NCBI RefSeq assembly: GCF_001078375.1
Contig: NZ_DF967922.1
Span: forward strand, 69,080-133,079
Length of the DNA: 64,000 nt
Direction of reading: 5' to 3'
Origin: Veillonella tobetsuensis
GTDB taxonomy: Bacteria; Bacillota; Negativicutes; Veillonellales; Veillonellaceae
Positions 27,209-36,423 of this stretch are shown in pieces. A program made the position numbers and the translations under genes. The notes beneath the pieces were generated by a model. The model saw only the letters and a list, made by a program, of their open reading frames with translations, was not told the DNA's origin and did not search any database. Position 1 is the first letter of the stretch, and every line of letters begins with the position of its first letter.

Positions 27209-27745
27209 ATGGCTAATGAATTAGAAACCTTAATTCGGCAAATCGTATCTGAATTAGAAGGGGCGAAGGGGAATGCAACACAGTGTTCTGCGCCTCATAA
27301 AGCATCTACACCTAATACAACAGTTGTAGATAGCGTGGTTACCATCGAAGATTATCCGATTGCGAAAAAACATCCTGAATGGATTGATCTTGGTCAAGGA
27401 CGCGACTTGAGTCACATTACAATGGATAACGTAATGGCAGGCCATATTACAATGGATGATTTGAAGATTTCTCCATCCATTTTGAAAGCCCAAGGTCAAA
27501 TTGCTAAGGCTGGGGGCCGAGATCAAATTGAACTCAACTTCTCTCGTGCTGCAGAAATGACGAAGGTAAGTGATAAACGTTTACTTGAAATGTATAATGC
27601 ACTTCGTCCATATCGTTCTTCGAAACAAGAACTGTTAGATATTGCTAGCGAACTTGATGGTGTAGGGGCTCCAATTTGTGCAAACTTTGTACGTGAAGCA
27701 GCGGAAAACTATGAACGTCGTAAAAAATTAAAAGGTGATAATTAA
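27209..27745 (+). CDS. pduE: Diol dehydratase small subunit
   Basis: Gamma subunit of the diol dehydratase. The 178-residue protein starts with a short amphipathic helix (LETLIRQIVSELEG, 5-18), a linker, then the conserved DYPIAKKHPEWI and GRDLSHITMDNV segments and a C-terminal helical part (RPYRSSKQELLDIASEL). AAGGAGG precedes the ATG, 11 nt after pduD. Confidence 0.94.
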   Translation: MANELETLIRQIVSELEGAKGNATQCSAPHKASTPNTTVVDSVVTIEDYPIAKKHPEWIDLGQGRDLSHITMDNVMAGHITMDDLKISPSILKAQGQIAKAGGRDQIELNFSRAAEMTKVSDKRLLEMYNALRPYRSSKQELLDIASELDGVGAPICANFVREAAENYERRKKLKGDN

Positions 27746-27763
27746 CCTATAGGAGATGTCATT

Positions 27764-29590
27764 ATGAAACGAATTGTTGGCATCGATATTGGAAACTCGA
27801 CAACAGAAGCGGCCTTGGCCGAGGTGCATAGCAATGGTGAAGTTAAGTTCTTATCCTCCGCTATCGCTAGTACGACAGGCATTAAAGGGACTCGCGAGAA
27901 TATCGTAGGCCTCATGGATGCCCTCAAGTCGCTAATTAGGTCTGCTAATCTTACACTACGAGATATTGACTTAGTACGTATTAATGAGGCTACACCGGTT
28001 ATTGGCGATGTGGCCATGGAAACGATTACGGAAACCATCATTACAGAATCTACTATGATAGGGCATAATCCTAAAACACCAGGCGGTTTAGGTCTTGGTG
28101 TAGGATATACAGTTCCTATTGAACAGCTTATCGATAAGCCCCAAGGCCAGCCATACATCGTGGTAGCTTCAAAGATTATCGATTTTGAATTGATAGCACA
28201 GCTTATCAATGCGTACTGTCAGCGAGGCTATGATATTCGGGCTGCTATCCTTCAAGCCGATGATGGGGTACTCGTTAATAATCGATTGGATCATAAAATT
28301 CCTATCGTAGACGAGGTTGCGTATATCGATAAAATTCCAATGGGTATGCTTTCTGCTGTAGAGGTCGTAGAACCAGGGCAGGTAGTGTCACAATTATCTA
28401 ATCCTTATGGGATTGCCACTGTATTTGAGCTTTCACCAGAGGAAACAAAGAACATTGTACCTATCGCTAGAGCCCTCATCGGGAACCGCTCTGCTGTAGT
28501 TATTAAAACACCGGCAGGGGATGTAAAGGAACGGGTTATACCAGCTGGCTCCATCATCGTCATAGGAAAGGATCGAACTGTATCCGTCGATGTATCGGCA
28601 GGGGCCGAAAAAATCATGGAAACCCTTGAGTCGATTCATCCTATAGAGGATATTAGTGGTGAAGCAGGTACAAATGTAGGGGGCATGCTTGAAAAGGTTC
28701 GCCTTACAATGGCGCAGTTGACGAATAAATCACCTCAAGATGTATTTATCCAAGACTTGCTAGCCGTAGATGTAGCTGTTCCTATCAATGTAAAGGGCGG
28801 ACTTGCAGGTGAGTTCTCCATGGAACAAGCCGTAGGCATTGCATCCATGGTTAAATCAGATCATCTACAAATGGAAATCATTGCGAAGCAGGTAGAAAAA
28901 GAGTTAGGTATACCTGTTGAAATCGGTGGTGAAGAGGCTGAGTCGGCAATCTTAGGCGCATTAACAACGCCAGGGACGGCGAAACCAATGGCTATACTCG
29001 ATCTAGGCGCAGGCTCTACCGATGCATCTATCATCAACCAAGAAGGAAAGATTAAGGCCATTCATCTCGCTGGAGCGGGAAACATGGTAACAATGCTTAT
29101 CAACTCCGAACTTGGTTTAGAGGATATGCATATTGCTGAGGCCATTAAGAGAGATCCATTAGCTCAGGTACTTAGCGTATATCACATTCGTCATGAAGAT
29201 GGAACAGTACAGTTCTTTAATGAACCGCTGTCGGCTACATTGTTTGGCCGCGTTGTTATCGTCACTCCTGATGGACTTGTTCCAATAGAACGAGATATTC
29301 CTCTAGAAACGATTAAGCGTGTGCGCCAAACGGCAAAGAAACGGGTGTTTGTAACAAATTCACTGCGAGCGTTAGCATCTGTAAGTCCTACTCATAATGT
29401 GCGAGATATACCATTCGTAGTTATCGTAGGTGGATCTGCACTAGATTTTGAAATTCCTCAACTTGTAACCGATGCACTTTCACAATATGCATTAGTAGCA
29501 GGTCGAGGCAATATTCGAGGCGTGGAAGGGGCCCGAAATGCTGTTGCAACAGGACTTGTACTCTCCTATGCACAGAAGGGAGGCCTATGA
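27764..29590 (+). CDS. pduG: Diol dehydratase reactivase large subunit
   Basis: ATP-dependent chaperone-like subunit that exchanges damaged cobamide from the dehydratase. The 608-residue protein has an actin/Hsp70-type ATPase fold with VGIDIGNSTTEAAL (4-17), a second phosphate loop AILDLGAGSTDASI (about 404-417) and the C-terminal VVIVGGSALDFEIP motif. TAGGAG lies 8 nt upstream. The last base of its TGA stop is the first base of pduH. Confidence 0.95.
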   Translation: MKRIVGIDIGNSTTEAALAEVHSNGEVKFLSSAIASTTGIKGTRENIVGLMDALKSLIRSANLTLRDIDLVRINEATPVIGDVAMETITETIITESTMIGHNPKTPGGLGLGVGYTVPIEQLIDKPQGQPYIVVASKIIDFELIAQLINAYCQRGYDIRAAILQADDGVLVNNRLDHKIPIVDEVAYIDKIPMGMLSAVEVVEPGQVVSQLSNPYGIATVFELSPEETKNIVPIARALIGNRSAVVIKTPAGDVKERVIPAGSIIVIGKDRTVSVDVSAGAEKIMETLESIHPIEDISGEAGTNVGGMLEKVRLTMAQLTNKSPQDVFIQDLLAVDVAVPINVKGGLAGEFSMEQAVGIASMVKSDHLQMEIIAKQVEKELGIPVEIGGEEAESAILGALTTPGTAKPMAILDLGAGSTDASIINQEGKIKAIHLAGAGNMVTMLINSELGLEDMHIAEAIKRDPLAQVLSVYHIRHEDGTVQFFNEPLSATLFGRVVIVTPDGLVPIERDIPLETIKRVRQTAKKRVFVTNSLRALASVSPTHNVRDIPFVVIVGGSALDFEIPQLVTDALSQYALVAGRGNIRGVEGARNAVATGLVLSYAQKGGL

Positions 29591-29961
29591 TGGATCAAAG
29601 TATCATCAGTAAGCCGACCATCTTGCTCTATACTACACCGCATATTGGTGAGGATGTGTTAAAACCTGTTTTATACGGTATTGAAGAAGAGGGCTTGCCC
29701 GTGGTGATTGAGACTCATAGTGGGACTCATCTGGAGTTGGCTGTTTTAGCATCTCGAAACTCTGCTTTATCTGTAGGAATAGGCGTAGATGAACAAGCGA
29801 TTGTGTTGACCTATAAAAACATACCGACTCATCAGTTCATCTATCGACTAACAGGCTATGCTCAATATCCAGATAGCTTGCGCACCTTAGGTGTAAATGC
29901 AGCTCGCCTTGTAAAAGGCAATCCTTTCGTTTTTGATGAGCGATTGGAAGTGGCCTTTTAA
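29590..29961 (+). CDS. pduH: Diol dehydratase reactivase small subunit
   Basis: A 123-residue partner of PduG that resembles the dehydratase medium subunit core and takes its place during cofactor exchange. Recognisable features are PTILLYTTPHIGEDVLKPVL near the start and the VNAARLVKGNPFV segment near the end. Of two adjacent ATGs the second fits AGGGAGG spacing better and overlaps the pduG stop by one base. Confidence 0.9.
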   Translation: MDQSIISKPTILLYTTPHIGEDVLKPVLYGIEEEGLPVVIETHSGTHLELAVLASRNSALSVGIGVDEQAIVLTYKNIPTHQFIYRLTGYAQYPDSLRTLGVNAARLVKGNPFVFDERLEVAF

Positions 29962-29988
29962 ATACAACAAACTTGAGAGGTGGTGCAT

Positions 29989-31044
29989 ATGGCTATTTAT
30001 ACGAAAACTGGTGATGCAGGTACTACGGCCCTCTTTGATGGCACCAGAGTACCTAAGAATTCACTTCGTGTGGACACATATGGAACCTTTGATGAATTAA
30101 ATGCACAGGTTAGTGTTTGTGAGAAATTAGTGGTCTCACCGGACAATAAACATGTGCTTCACACATTACAACATCAGCTCTTTCGCTTATGTGCGGAGGT
30201 AGCAACGCCTCATGTGGAATATCTTAGTGAAAGTAGCAATTTAATTTCACAACAAGATATTAGCGATTTGGAACGTATGATTGATGACTATACGAAGCGA
30301 TTACCACAGCAACATAGCTTTATATTAAGCGGTAACTATTTATCTGCTGCAGAGCTTCATGTGGCGCGCACTATATGTCGTCGCGGTGAACGACTACTCA
30401 TTAGTTTAGGTGAAGTAGAACCAATTCGCGATGAGGTTCGAAAATTTATAAATCGATTATCCGATGCTCTTTATATCATGGCTCGCATGGAAGACTATGT
30501 GCAATTTGTAGAAACGATTGTAGAGCGCGTAGCAGAACGTGTTAAGAATAGTCCTGCTGAGGTACTGGCGGAAACGAATCAGAGCTTACGACATATGGAG
30601 CATACTAATGAAAATGGAGTTAGTTATATGGAAACTAGAACAAAGCTAGAACAGATTATGACGAAACTTTCACAAACAGCTATGGACTATGCTCAGTCCA
30701 TAGGCGTACCTATCGTTGTATCCATCGTGGATGCAAAGGGGGTATTAATGTATTTCCATCGTATGTCAGATGCATTGCTCATCAGCAATGATATCGCACA
30801 GGCAAAGGCCTATACAGCAGTGGCTCTCAAAGCGGCAACTCATGAAGTACATCAAAGTGCACAGCCTGATGGCGATCTATTCAACATTGAATCCATGGTA
30901 AATCGTAAGATCTGTACCTTTGGTGGAGGTTACCCAATCATCATCGATGGCGAAATTGTCGGTGGGTTTGGTATTAGCGGTGGTACCGTGGCAGAAGATA
31001 TGGACATTGCATCTCATGCATTACAATCTTTGTTAACTCAATGA
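29989..31044 (+). CDS. pduO: Cob(I)alamin adenosyltransferase fused to a GlcG/HbpS domain
   Basis: Makes adenosylcobamide for the diol dehydratase. Residues 1-185 are a PduO-type adenosyltransferase with the ATP-binding TKTGDAGTTALFDG (5-18) and the helix RTICRRGERLLISL, plus NRLSDALY. Residues 208-350 are a GlcG/HbpS (DUF336) domain with the GGGYPI and GGFGISGG motifs, known to bind haem in Salmonella PduO. Start chosen at 29989 with AGAGGTGG 5 nt upstream; in-frame GTGs precede it. This two-domain form is the normal full-length PduO. Confidence 0.93.
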   Translation: MAIYTKTGDAGTTALFDGTRVPKNSLRVDTYGTFDELNAQVSVCEKLVVSPDNKHVLHTLQHQLFRLCAEVATPHVEYLSESSNLISQQDISDLERMIDDYTKRLPQQHSFILSGNYLSAAELHVARTICRRGERLLISLGEVEPIRDEVRKFINRLSDALYIMARMEDYVQFVETIVERVAERVKNSPAEVLAETNQSLRHMEHTNENGVSYMETRTKLEQIMTKLSQTAMDYAQSIGVPIVVSIVDAKGVLMYFHRMSDALLISNDIAQAKAYTAVALKAATHEVHQSAQPDGDLFNIESMVNRKICTFGGGYPIIIDGEIVGGFGISGGTVAEDMDIASHALQSLLTQ

Positions 31045-31054
31045 GGTGAAGACA

Positions 31055-31777
31055 ATGGACGTAACGCAAATGTATATTAGTGAGTTTGTTGGTACTGCAG
31101 TTTTAATCGCATTTGGTAATAGTACAAATGCATCGATTTTGTTAAAGAAAACCATTGTTAGTATCTTTGGTACTAACTGGTTACACATTATTTTTGGATG
31201 GGCGTTTGCCGTAGCCTTTGGTGTTTATGTAGGGTTTACACTTGGTGGGCCTGGTCATTTGAACCCAGCCGTTACTTTTGCCCTTGCTGTGGCAGGCTTG
31301 TTTCCTTGGGAGCAAGTAATTCCCATGTCCATAGCTCAAATTGCAGGTGGTTTTACTGGCGCTGCCATTGCTGCATTGTTCTATTATCCACACTTTAAAG
31401 TAACCGGTCCTGACGAAGGAAACTGTGTTGGGATTTTTGCAACAGGTCCGGCAATCGATAATAAACCTTGCAATTTGATGTCTGAAATCATAGCTACATT
31501 TATGTTTATGTTAGCAATACTTTGTTTAGGTAAAATGGCTGATGGTTTAGCACCAATGGTTATAGGTATTCTTGTGGCATCTATTGGTATGTCCTTTGGT
31601 GCAACTACAGGTTATGCTTTAAATCCAGCTCGTGACTTCGGTCCGCGTTTGGCCTATACTATTTTGCCAATTCCTAATAAGGGAACGGCAAATTGGCAGT
31701 ATGCATGGGTTCCATTCGTTGGGCCTTTGATTGGGGCTAGCTTAGCTGTAGTATTCTTCAAGTTAGTGGCGCCTTAA
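31055..31777 (+). CDS. pduF: MIP-family diol/glycerol channel
   Basis: A 240-residue aquaglyceroporin with six transmembrane segments and both half-helix motifs: NPA at GHLNPAVTFA and NPAR at ALNPARDFGPR. It lets propanediol or glycerol diffuse through the inner membrane. GAGGTGA lies 7 nt before the ATG; it begins 10 nt after the pduO stop. In Salmonella pduF sits beside pocR; here it is inside the operon. Confidence 0.93.
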   Translation: MDVTQMYISEFVGTAVLIAFGNSTNASILLKKTIVSIFGTNWLHIIFGWAFAVAFGVYVGFTLGGPGHLNPAVTFALAVAGLFPWEQVIPMSIAQIAGGFTGAAIAALFYYPHFKVTGPDEGNCVGIFATGPAIDNKPCNLMSEIIATFMFMLAILCLGKMADGLAPMVIGILVASIGMSFGATTGYALNPARDFGPRLAYTILPIPNKGTANWQYAWVPFVGPLIGASLAVVFFKLVAP

Positions 31778-31860
31778 GAAAAATCTTTACAGAACGACTG
31801 GTATATTTACTGTCCAGTGCCACTATATGAAATACACAATTTGTATTAGGAGGAGGTTAT

Positions 31861-32223
31861 ATGGCCTTTCAAGAGGTAATTGATGCAAAACAACGCATCA
31901 TTCAAGAATTTGTACCCGGAAAACAGGTTACTATAGCTCATGTTATTGCTAATCCTAAGCCTGATTTATTTAGAAAAATGGGGCTTGAAGAAAAGGGGCG
32001 TAATGCTATTGGGATTCTTACCATAACACCTGGCGAAGGGACCATTATTGCAGCCGATATTGCAAGCAAGTCTGGTGATATCGAAATCGGTTTCATCGAC
32101 AGATTTTCGGGAGCACTTCTCATAACTGGTGATGTATCTGCTGTTGAATCAGCATTGCGCAGCGTTATCGAAGGATTGCAACGCATATTAGGATTCTTTC
32201 CAACGGATTTAACAAGATCCTAA
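31861..32223 (+). CDS. pduU: Circularly permuted hexameric shell protein, PduU/EutS type
   Basis: A 120-residue BMC-domain shell protein. The N-terminal [22 protein letters not shown], expected to form the beta-barrel over the pore, and the [24 protein letters not shown]-like core identify the PduU/EutS permuted fold. AGGAGG lies 4-5 nt upstream. An 83-nt gap follows pduF with no clear promoter. In known systems PduU and PduV are encoded together, as here, and interact. Confidence 0.9.
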   Translation: MAFQEVIDAKQRIIQEFVPGKQVTIAHVIANPKPDLFRKMGLEEKGRNAIGILTITPGEGTIIAADIASKSGDIEIGFIDRFSGALLITGDVSAVESALRSVIEGLQRILGFFPTDLTRS

Positions 32224-32236
32224 TGAAAGGGTAATT

Positions 32237-32677
32237 ATGAGTACCGAACAAAAACAAAAGCGCATCCTTCTCGTAGGGCGCAGTGGATGTGGTAAGACCA
32301 CATTAGCAGATACGATTACCCATGGCTCTGCCACGTATCATAAGACACAAGCTATAACGCGCGTAGGTAACTTCATTGATACCCCTGGAGAATACATGGA
32401 AAATCCTAATTACTATCGAGGCATTATCTTGCATGCCTATGATGCGGACTTGGTGATTTTCATGATTCCTGCAGGTGATACGACAACGATATTCCCGCCA
32501 AGTTTTGGGAATTCCCTAAATCGCGAGGTTATAGGTATTGTATCAAAGGTGGATACGGGCAAAGATGTAGAGGCGCCTCGCCGTAATCTTAAACTGGCGG
32601 GGGCTACTAAGATTTTTGAAATATCCGTTCACGATCAAGAATCGTTGAACAGTTTATGTGACTACATATACAGTTAG
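32237..32677 (+). CDS. pduV: PduV/EutP family small GTPase
   Basis: A 146-residue Ras-like P-loop protein. Walker A is GRSGCGKTTL (14-23), a DTPGEYMEN switch-II motif follows, and the VSKVDTG segment is the NKxD-like base-recognition motif, with Ser-Lys-Val-Asp in place of the usual Asn-Lys. Associated with microcompartment positioning (PduV) or called EutP in ethanolamine loci. AAAGGG lies before the ATG, 13 nt after pduU. Confidence 0.88.
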   Translation: MSTEQKQKRILLVGRSGCGKTTLADTITHGSATYHKTQAITRVGNFIDTPGEYMENPNYYRGIILHAYDADLVIFMIPAGDTTTIFPPSFGNSLNREVIGIVSKVDTGKDVEAPRRNLKLAGATKIFEISVHDQESLNSLCDYIYS

Positions 32678-32695
32678 TTGAAAGAAGGTTTTTCC

Positions 32696-33703
32696 ATGGA
32701 CAGAGGTTTTGAAGAACAACTCAACCAATTTATTTTAAATAAGGCGATTATTCCAAAAAGCTTAGGTCTATGGGAGCGATATTTCAAAAAAATGTGTCTT
32801 GCTTGGCAAGAGATTCGGCCTGAGATTCACGTACAACATATTATCTTTTCTGCAGATAACGGAATCTCCGTAGACGGACTAATCGGTTATAACTACGAAA
32901 TTACTCGTAAACAATCTCAGAATATGATTGATGGTAAAAGCGCAGTTGCTAATTACTGTATCTTTAACCATATTCCTTACGAAGTGGTAGACGTAGGCAT
33001 TGCGTGTCCTAAAGGAATAGGGATAGACCGAAAAGTTAGTCAAGGTACGAAAAATATTTTACATGGTGCCGCTATGAGCGGTGAAGAATTTGATTTAGCA
33101 TACCAAGCTGGTTATAACCGCGTTGTGTACTATGCGGAATCGGGAATCAACCTGTTTTCCTTCGGTGAAATGGGCGTTGGTAATACTACCACATCAGCAG
33201 CTGTGTTAAGCGGGCTTACAAAATTAGACCCACGAATAACCGTAGGACCTGGATCTGGTCCCGATGACGAAGCGTATATGAATCAAAAACGTGAGTTTGT
33301 ACGGACTGCATTAGCCCATCATAAGGGGTATCTTAATACACCAAAGGATGTAATTAGTCGCGTTGGTGGATTTGATATAGCCGCAATTACAGGTGCGATG
33401 GTAGCCTGTACAGATTTGCATATTCCATTCGTTATCGATGGGTATATTACGGCGGTGGCGATGGCTTGTGCCACTCAAATGAATGGTGAAGCGCCATTGT
33501 ATGGCATTCCATCTCACTATTCTCGTGAAGTGGGCATGGCCGCAGCACTAGCGTATGCAAATATTCGTCTTGATGAAGTTCCAATCCATGGACAAATGGC
33601 ATTAGGTGAAGGTACAGGAGCTGTGTTGATGGTACAACTTCTTAAAACCGCACATTTTGCCTTTATGAACATAGGCACTATGGTGGAACTTTTAGAAAAA
33701 TAA
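32696..33703 (+). CDS. CobT-like phosphoribosyltransferase within the microcompartment operon (paralogue 2)
   Basis: A 335-residue CobT relative matching paralogue 1 along its whole length, for example NKAIIPKSLGLWERYFKKMC against the NKFLQSKCLIPGGLGLWETY region. It keeps SADNG, GEMGVGNTTTSA, VGPGSGPDDE (closer to canonical CobT than paralogue 1) and LGEGTGA with the presumed catalytic Glu. Start 32696 is set by AGAAGG upstream; a TTG frame extends further. Its place between pduV and pduA, 18 nt after pduV, suggests that cobamide lower-ligand activation is tied to the diol dehydratase. A phenol/p-cresol-specific role like ArsA/ArsB is possible but not shown. Confidence 0.83.
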   Translation: MDRGFEEQLNQFILNKAIIPKSLGLWERYFKKMCLAWQEIRPEIHVQHIIFSADNGISVDGLIGYNYEITRKQSQNMIDGKSAVANYCIFNHIPYEVVDVGIACPKGIGIDRKVSQGTKNILHGAAMSGEEFDLAYQAGYNRVVYYAESGINLFSFGEMGVGNTTTSAAVLSGLTKLDPRITVGPGSGPDDEAYMNQKREFVRTALAHHKGYLNTPKDVISRVGGFDIAAITGAMVACTDLHIPFVIDGYITAVAMACATQMNGEAPLYGIPSHYSREVGMAAALAYANIRLDEVPIHGQMALGEGTGAVLMVQLLKTAHFAFMNIGTMVELLEK

Positions 33704-33747
33704 ATTTGTGATCTTTGTACTATGTTTTGTAAAAGGAGAGAAAACAG

Positions 33748-34029
33748 ATGACACAAGAAGCATTAGGTATGGTGGAAACTAAGGGTTTAGTAGGCGCTAT
33801 CGAAGCAGCAGATGCAATGCTTAAAGCAGCTAATGTGGAGCTCGTAGGCAATGAAAAAATTGGCTCTGGTCTCGTTACTGTTATGGTTCGCGGTGATGTA
33901 GGTGCTGTAAAAGCTGCCGTAGATGCAGGTGCAGCCGCTGCGGAACGCGTAGGTGTTGTTATCTCTACTCATGTAATTCCAAGACCACATAGAGATGTGG
34001 AAGGTATTTTACCAACAAAGGGTGAATAA
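33748..34029 (+). CDS. pduA: Hexameric shell protein, PduA/PduJ type (copy 1)
   Basis: A 93-residue single BMC-domain shell protein: [20 protein letters not shown] at the start, the pore loop KIGSGLV and [19 protein letters not shown], ending HVIPRPH. Near-identical in layout to PduA, which tiles shell facets and passes diol. AAAGGAG lies 8 nt before the ATG. 91-residue copy 2 lies at 35508. Confidence 0.93.
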   Translation: MTQEALGMVETKGLVGAIEAADAMLKAANVELVGNEKIGSGLVTVMVRGDVGAVKAAVDAGAAAAERVGVVISTHVIPRPHRDVEGILPTKGE

Positions 34030-34031
34030 TT

Positions 34032-34883
34032 ATGACCGATACTAAAGGTATGGTAGATGAGATTTTAAGACGCGTATTGATGCGTATTGATGACGCTGGT
34101 TTAGGTGATGTTACAACTGGCGTAACAACTACTGCATCTTGTGCATGTGGCTCGTCAGCAGTAATTACGCCTAGTATAAGTCAACTACAAACATCAATCA
34201 TTACTGAACACGTAGGTAGCACTATAACAGGCGATACAATTGGTCTCGTAATTGCAAATGTAGATAGTCAAGTATTGGAAGCTATGAAGCTCACTAAGTC
34301 ATATCGATCAATCGGTATCTTAGGTTCACGTACAGGTGCAGGGCCGCAAATCATGGCTGCTGATGAAGCTGTAAAAGCAACGAATACAGAGATTGTTAGC
34401 ATTGAATTTGCTAGAGATATGAAAGGTGGTGCCGGAGCTGGTTCCCTTATCATATTTGGTGGCGATGATGTATCTGATGTAAGACGTTCAGTGGAAGTAG
34501 CATTACGTGAATTAGAACGTACTTTCAGCGAAGTATATATGAATGAGGCAGGTCATGTGGAAGTTCAATATACAGCTCGCGCTGGAGAAGCCTTAGTCAC
34601 TGCCTTCGGCACTCCAGAAGGTAAAGCTTTTGGTTTGATTGTTGGTGCTCCAGCGGCTATAGGTGTAGTTATGGCAGATACAGCAGTTAAATCAGCTAAT
34701 GTAGATGTGGTAGGCTATCGTTCACCATCGAGCTCCGCTATGAGTAACGAAGTTATTTTACAAATTTGTGGTGATTCGGGTGCTGTTAAACAAGCTGTAA
34801 AAACGGCACGTGATGTAGGACTAGCTTTACTAGAAACTATGGGAGAACGACCTAAGAATAAAGGTAATGCTTATATTATCTAA
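34032..34883 (+). CDS. pduB: Trimeric shell protein PduB, long form
   Basis: A 283-residue tandem-BMC shell protein, paralogue of the gene at 24105. It differs by about 50 extra N-terminal residues: an amphipathic helix (MVDEILRRVLMRIDDAG, 7-23) and a Cys-containing linker (SCACGS). In Salmonella the PduB N-terminus joins the shell to the enzyme core, so this copy may be the linking form while the other is the plain facet form. It starts 2 nt after the pduA stop. Confidence 0.93.
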   Translation: MTDTKGMVDEILRRVLMRIDDAGLGDVTTGVTTTASCACGSSAVITPSISQLQTSIITEHVGSTITGDTIGLVIANVDSQVLEAMKLTKSYRSIGILGSRTGAGPQIMAADEAVKATNTEIVSIEFARDMKGGAGAGSLIIFGGDDVSDVRRSVEVALRELERTFSEVYMNEAGHVEVQYTARAGEALVTAFGTPEGKAFGLIVGAPAAIGVVMADTAVKSANVDVVGYRSPSSSAMSNEVILQICGDSGAVKQAVKTARDVGLALLETMGERPKNKGNAYII

Positions 34884-34975
34884 TGGATGAAGTAGGCATG
34901 CAATGTAGCTAATGTTATAGGACTGCATGAATCGTACGTGCGAATCATCAAAAGAAATAGACGTCGGGAGGTGGC
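34884..34975 (+). other. Intergenic spacer within the shell genes
   Basis: 92 nt without a gene between pduB and the pduK-like gene; no clear promoter or hairpin seen. Confidence 0.4.
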
Positions 34976-35515
34976 ATGGTGAAAGATTCACTAGGGTTAC
35001 TAGAAGTAGCTGGTTTGCTGGGGGCTATCACCGCATCAGATGCAATGGTTAAAGCTGCAAATGTACGGCTAATCGGCATAGAAAAGGCGAGAGGCCTTGG
35101 CTGGATGACTGTAAAGGTTGCTGGTGATGTAGCCGCTGTTGAAGCAGCTGTCCAAACTGGTGTAGCGCTTACAAAAGGTATGAACCTTTATGTGGCTCAT
35201 AAAGTAATTCCTCGACCTGCAGAAGGCTTAGTAGAATACTTTAATGATGATTTTACAGATAAGCCAGCTAAGGTATCTGATGATACAAAAGCATCTCAGG
35301 AAGCGGTAGTTAATGAACCAGTAAAAGCAGAAGATAATACATCTGAAGAAGAGAAATCTTCATTAGATGAAAAGGTTGCTGAAGTGTTAGATGAAATCGT
35401 ATCTACGATTATAGAACCAAAAAGTTCTAAGTCGACTGGTACAAAGAAAGTAGCACCGAAGAAAGCTCAAAAAAGAAATAATGTAGTAAATAATAAAGGA
35501 GATTATCATGAATAA
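34976..35515 (+). CDS. pduK: PduK-like hexameric shell protein with extended tail
   Basis: A 179-residue protein: BMC domain in residues 1-85 ([20 protein letters not shown], diverged pore loop KARGLGW instead of [13 protein letters not shown]), then an acidic, Ala/Glu/Ser-rich linker (90-128), an amphipathic helix [19 protein letters not shown] (129-147) and a Lys-rich end (150-170). Salmonella PduK has a Cys-containing tail; none is seen here. The helix resembles encapsulation peptides, so the tail may bind cargo or the shell interior. GGGAGG precedes the ATG. It overlaps pduJ by 8 bp. Confidence 0.82.
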   Translation: MVKDSLGLLEVAGLLGAITASDAMVKAANVRLIGIEKARGLGWMTVKVAGDVAAVEAAVQTGVALTKGMNLYVAHKVIPRPAEGLVEYFNDDFTDKPAKVSDDTKASQEAVVNEPVKAEDNTSEEEKSSLDEKVAEVLDEIVSTIIEPKSSKSTGTKKVAPKKAQKRNNVVNNKGDYHE

Positions 35516-35783
35516 CGCATTAGGCATGGTAGAAACAAAAGGTTTAGTAGGCGCAATTGAAGCGGCAGACGCAATGGTAAAAGCAGCTAACGTTACATTA
35601 GAAGGTACTGAAAAAATCGGTTCCGGTCTTGTAACAGTAATGGTTCGCGGTGATGTAGGCGCTGTAAAAGCAGCTGTTGATGCGGGCTGTGCAGCAGCAC
35701 AAAAAGTAGGTGAAGTAGTATCTACTCATGTAATTCCACGCCCTCATAGTGATGTAGAATTGATCTTACCTAAGAAAGGATAA
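35508..35783 (+). CDS. pduJ: Hexameric shell protein, PduJ/PduA type (copy 2)
   Basis: A 91-residue BMC protein closely similar to copy 1 (shared [20 protein letters not shown] core) with [11 protein letters not shown] before the HVIPRPH end. AAAGGAG lies 7 nt upstream within the end of pduK. Position after pduK matches PduJ in Salmonella; PduA and PduJ are near interchangeable in sequence, so the names rest on gene order. Confidence 0.92.
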   Translation: MNNALGMVETKGLVGAIEAADAMVKAANVTLEGTEKIGSGLVTVMVRGDVGAVKAAVDAGCAAAQKVGEVVSTHVIPRPHSDVELILPKKG

Positions 35784-35789
35784 TAGCTT

Positions 35790-36410
35790 ATGGATCGGGA
35801 ACAGATTCGTGCTATCGTACGAGAAGTGATCGAAGCCATGTTCGAATCGTCCATTCCCGTAGGTGTGAGCAATAGACATGTCCATCTATGTCAGGAGGAC
35901 TGGGATATATTATTCCCTAACCAGGCTATTACTAAAAAAAGTGACTTAAAACAAACTGGAGAGTTTGCTTCAGAACAAACAGTTACTTTAGTGGGACCCA
36001 AGGGAGTTATCCAGAATGTCCGCGTTTTGGGACCGCTCAGAAAACAATCACAAGTGGAGGTATCATTGACCGATGCACGTACATTAGGTGTTAAGCCTCC
36101 AATTGTGCTATCTGGTCATTTAGAATCGGCCGTAGAGATTACTCTCTGCACCGAAAATGGTGAAGTCACTAAACCTATTTGCATTGTTGCGAAGCGCCAT
36201 ATTCATATGTCGCCAGAAGATGCAAAAAGGCTTCATGTAATCGATGGCGAGAGTGTGAGCGTAGAATTGCAAACACCTGAGCGCACTACTGTATTCAGTG
36301 ACGTCATCGTTCGAGCTGTACCTGGTTTTGTTCTAGAGCTCCATATTGATACAGATGAGGCAAATGCTGCCAATGTACAAGGTACAGTGATGGCGAGAAT
36401 TGTACAGTAA
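35790..36410 (+). CDS. pduL: Phosphate propanoyltransferase PduL
   Basis: Converts propionyl-CoA to propionyl-phosphate and recycles CoA inside the shell. The 206-residue protein has an N-terminal amphipathic targeting helix (REQIRAIVREVIEAMFES, 3-20), then the two-domain PduL fold with metal-binding His pairs in NRHVHL (His30 and His32) and KRHIHMSPED. AAAGGA lies 9 nt upstream; 6 nt after pduJ. No propionate kinase gene (pduW) is found in the window. Confidence 0.94.
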   Translation: MDREQIRAIVREVIEAMFESSIPVGVSNRHVHLCQEDWDILFPNQAITKKSDLKQTGEFASEQTVTLVGPKGVIQNVRVLGPLRKQSQVEVSLTDARTLGVKPPIVLSGHLESAVEITLCTENGEVTKPICIVAKRHIHMSPEDAKRLHVIDGESVSVELQTPERTTVFSDVIVRAVPGFVLELHIDTDEANAANVQGTVMARIVQ

Positions 36411-36423
36411 AGTAGGTGATATG

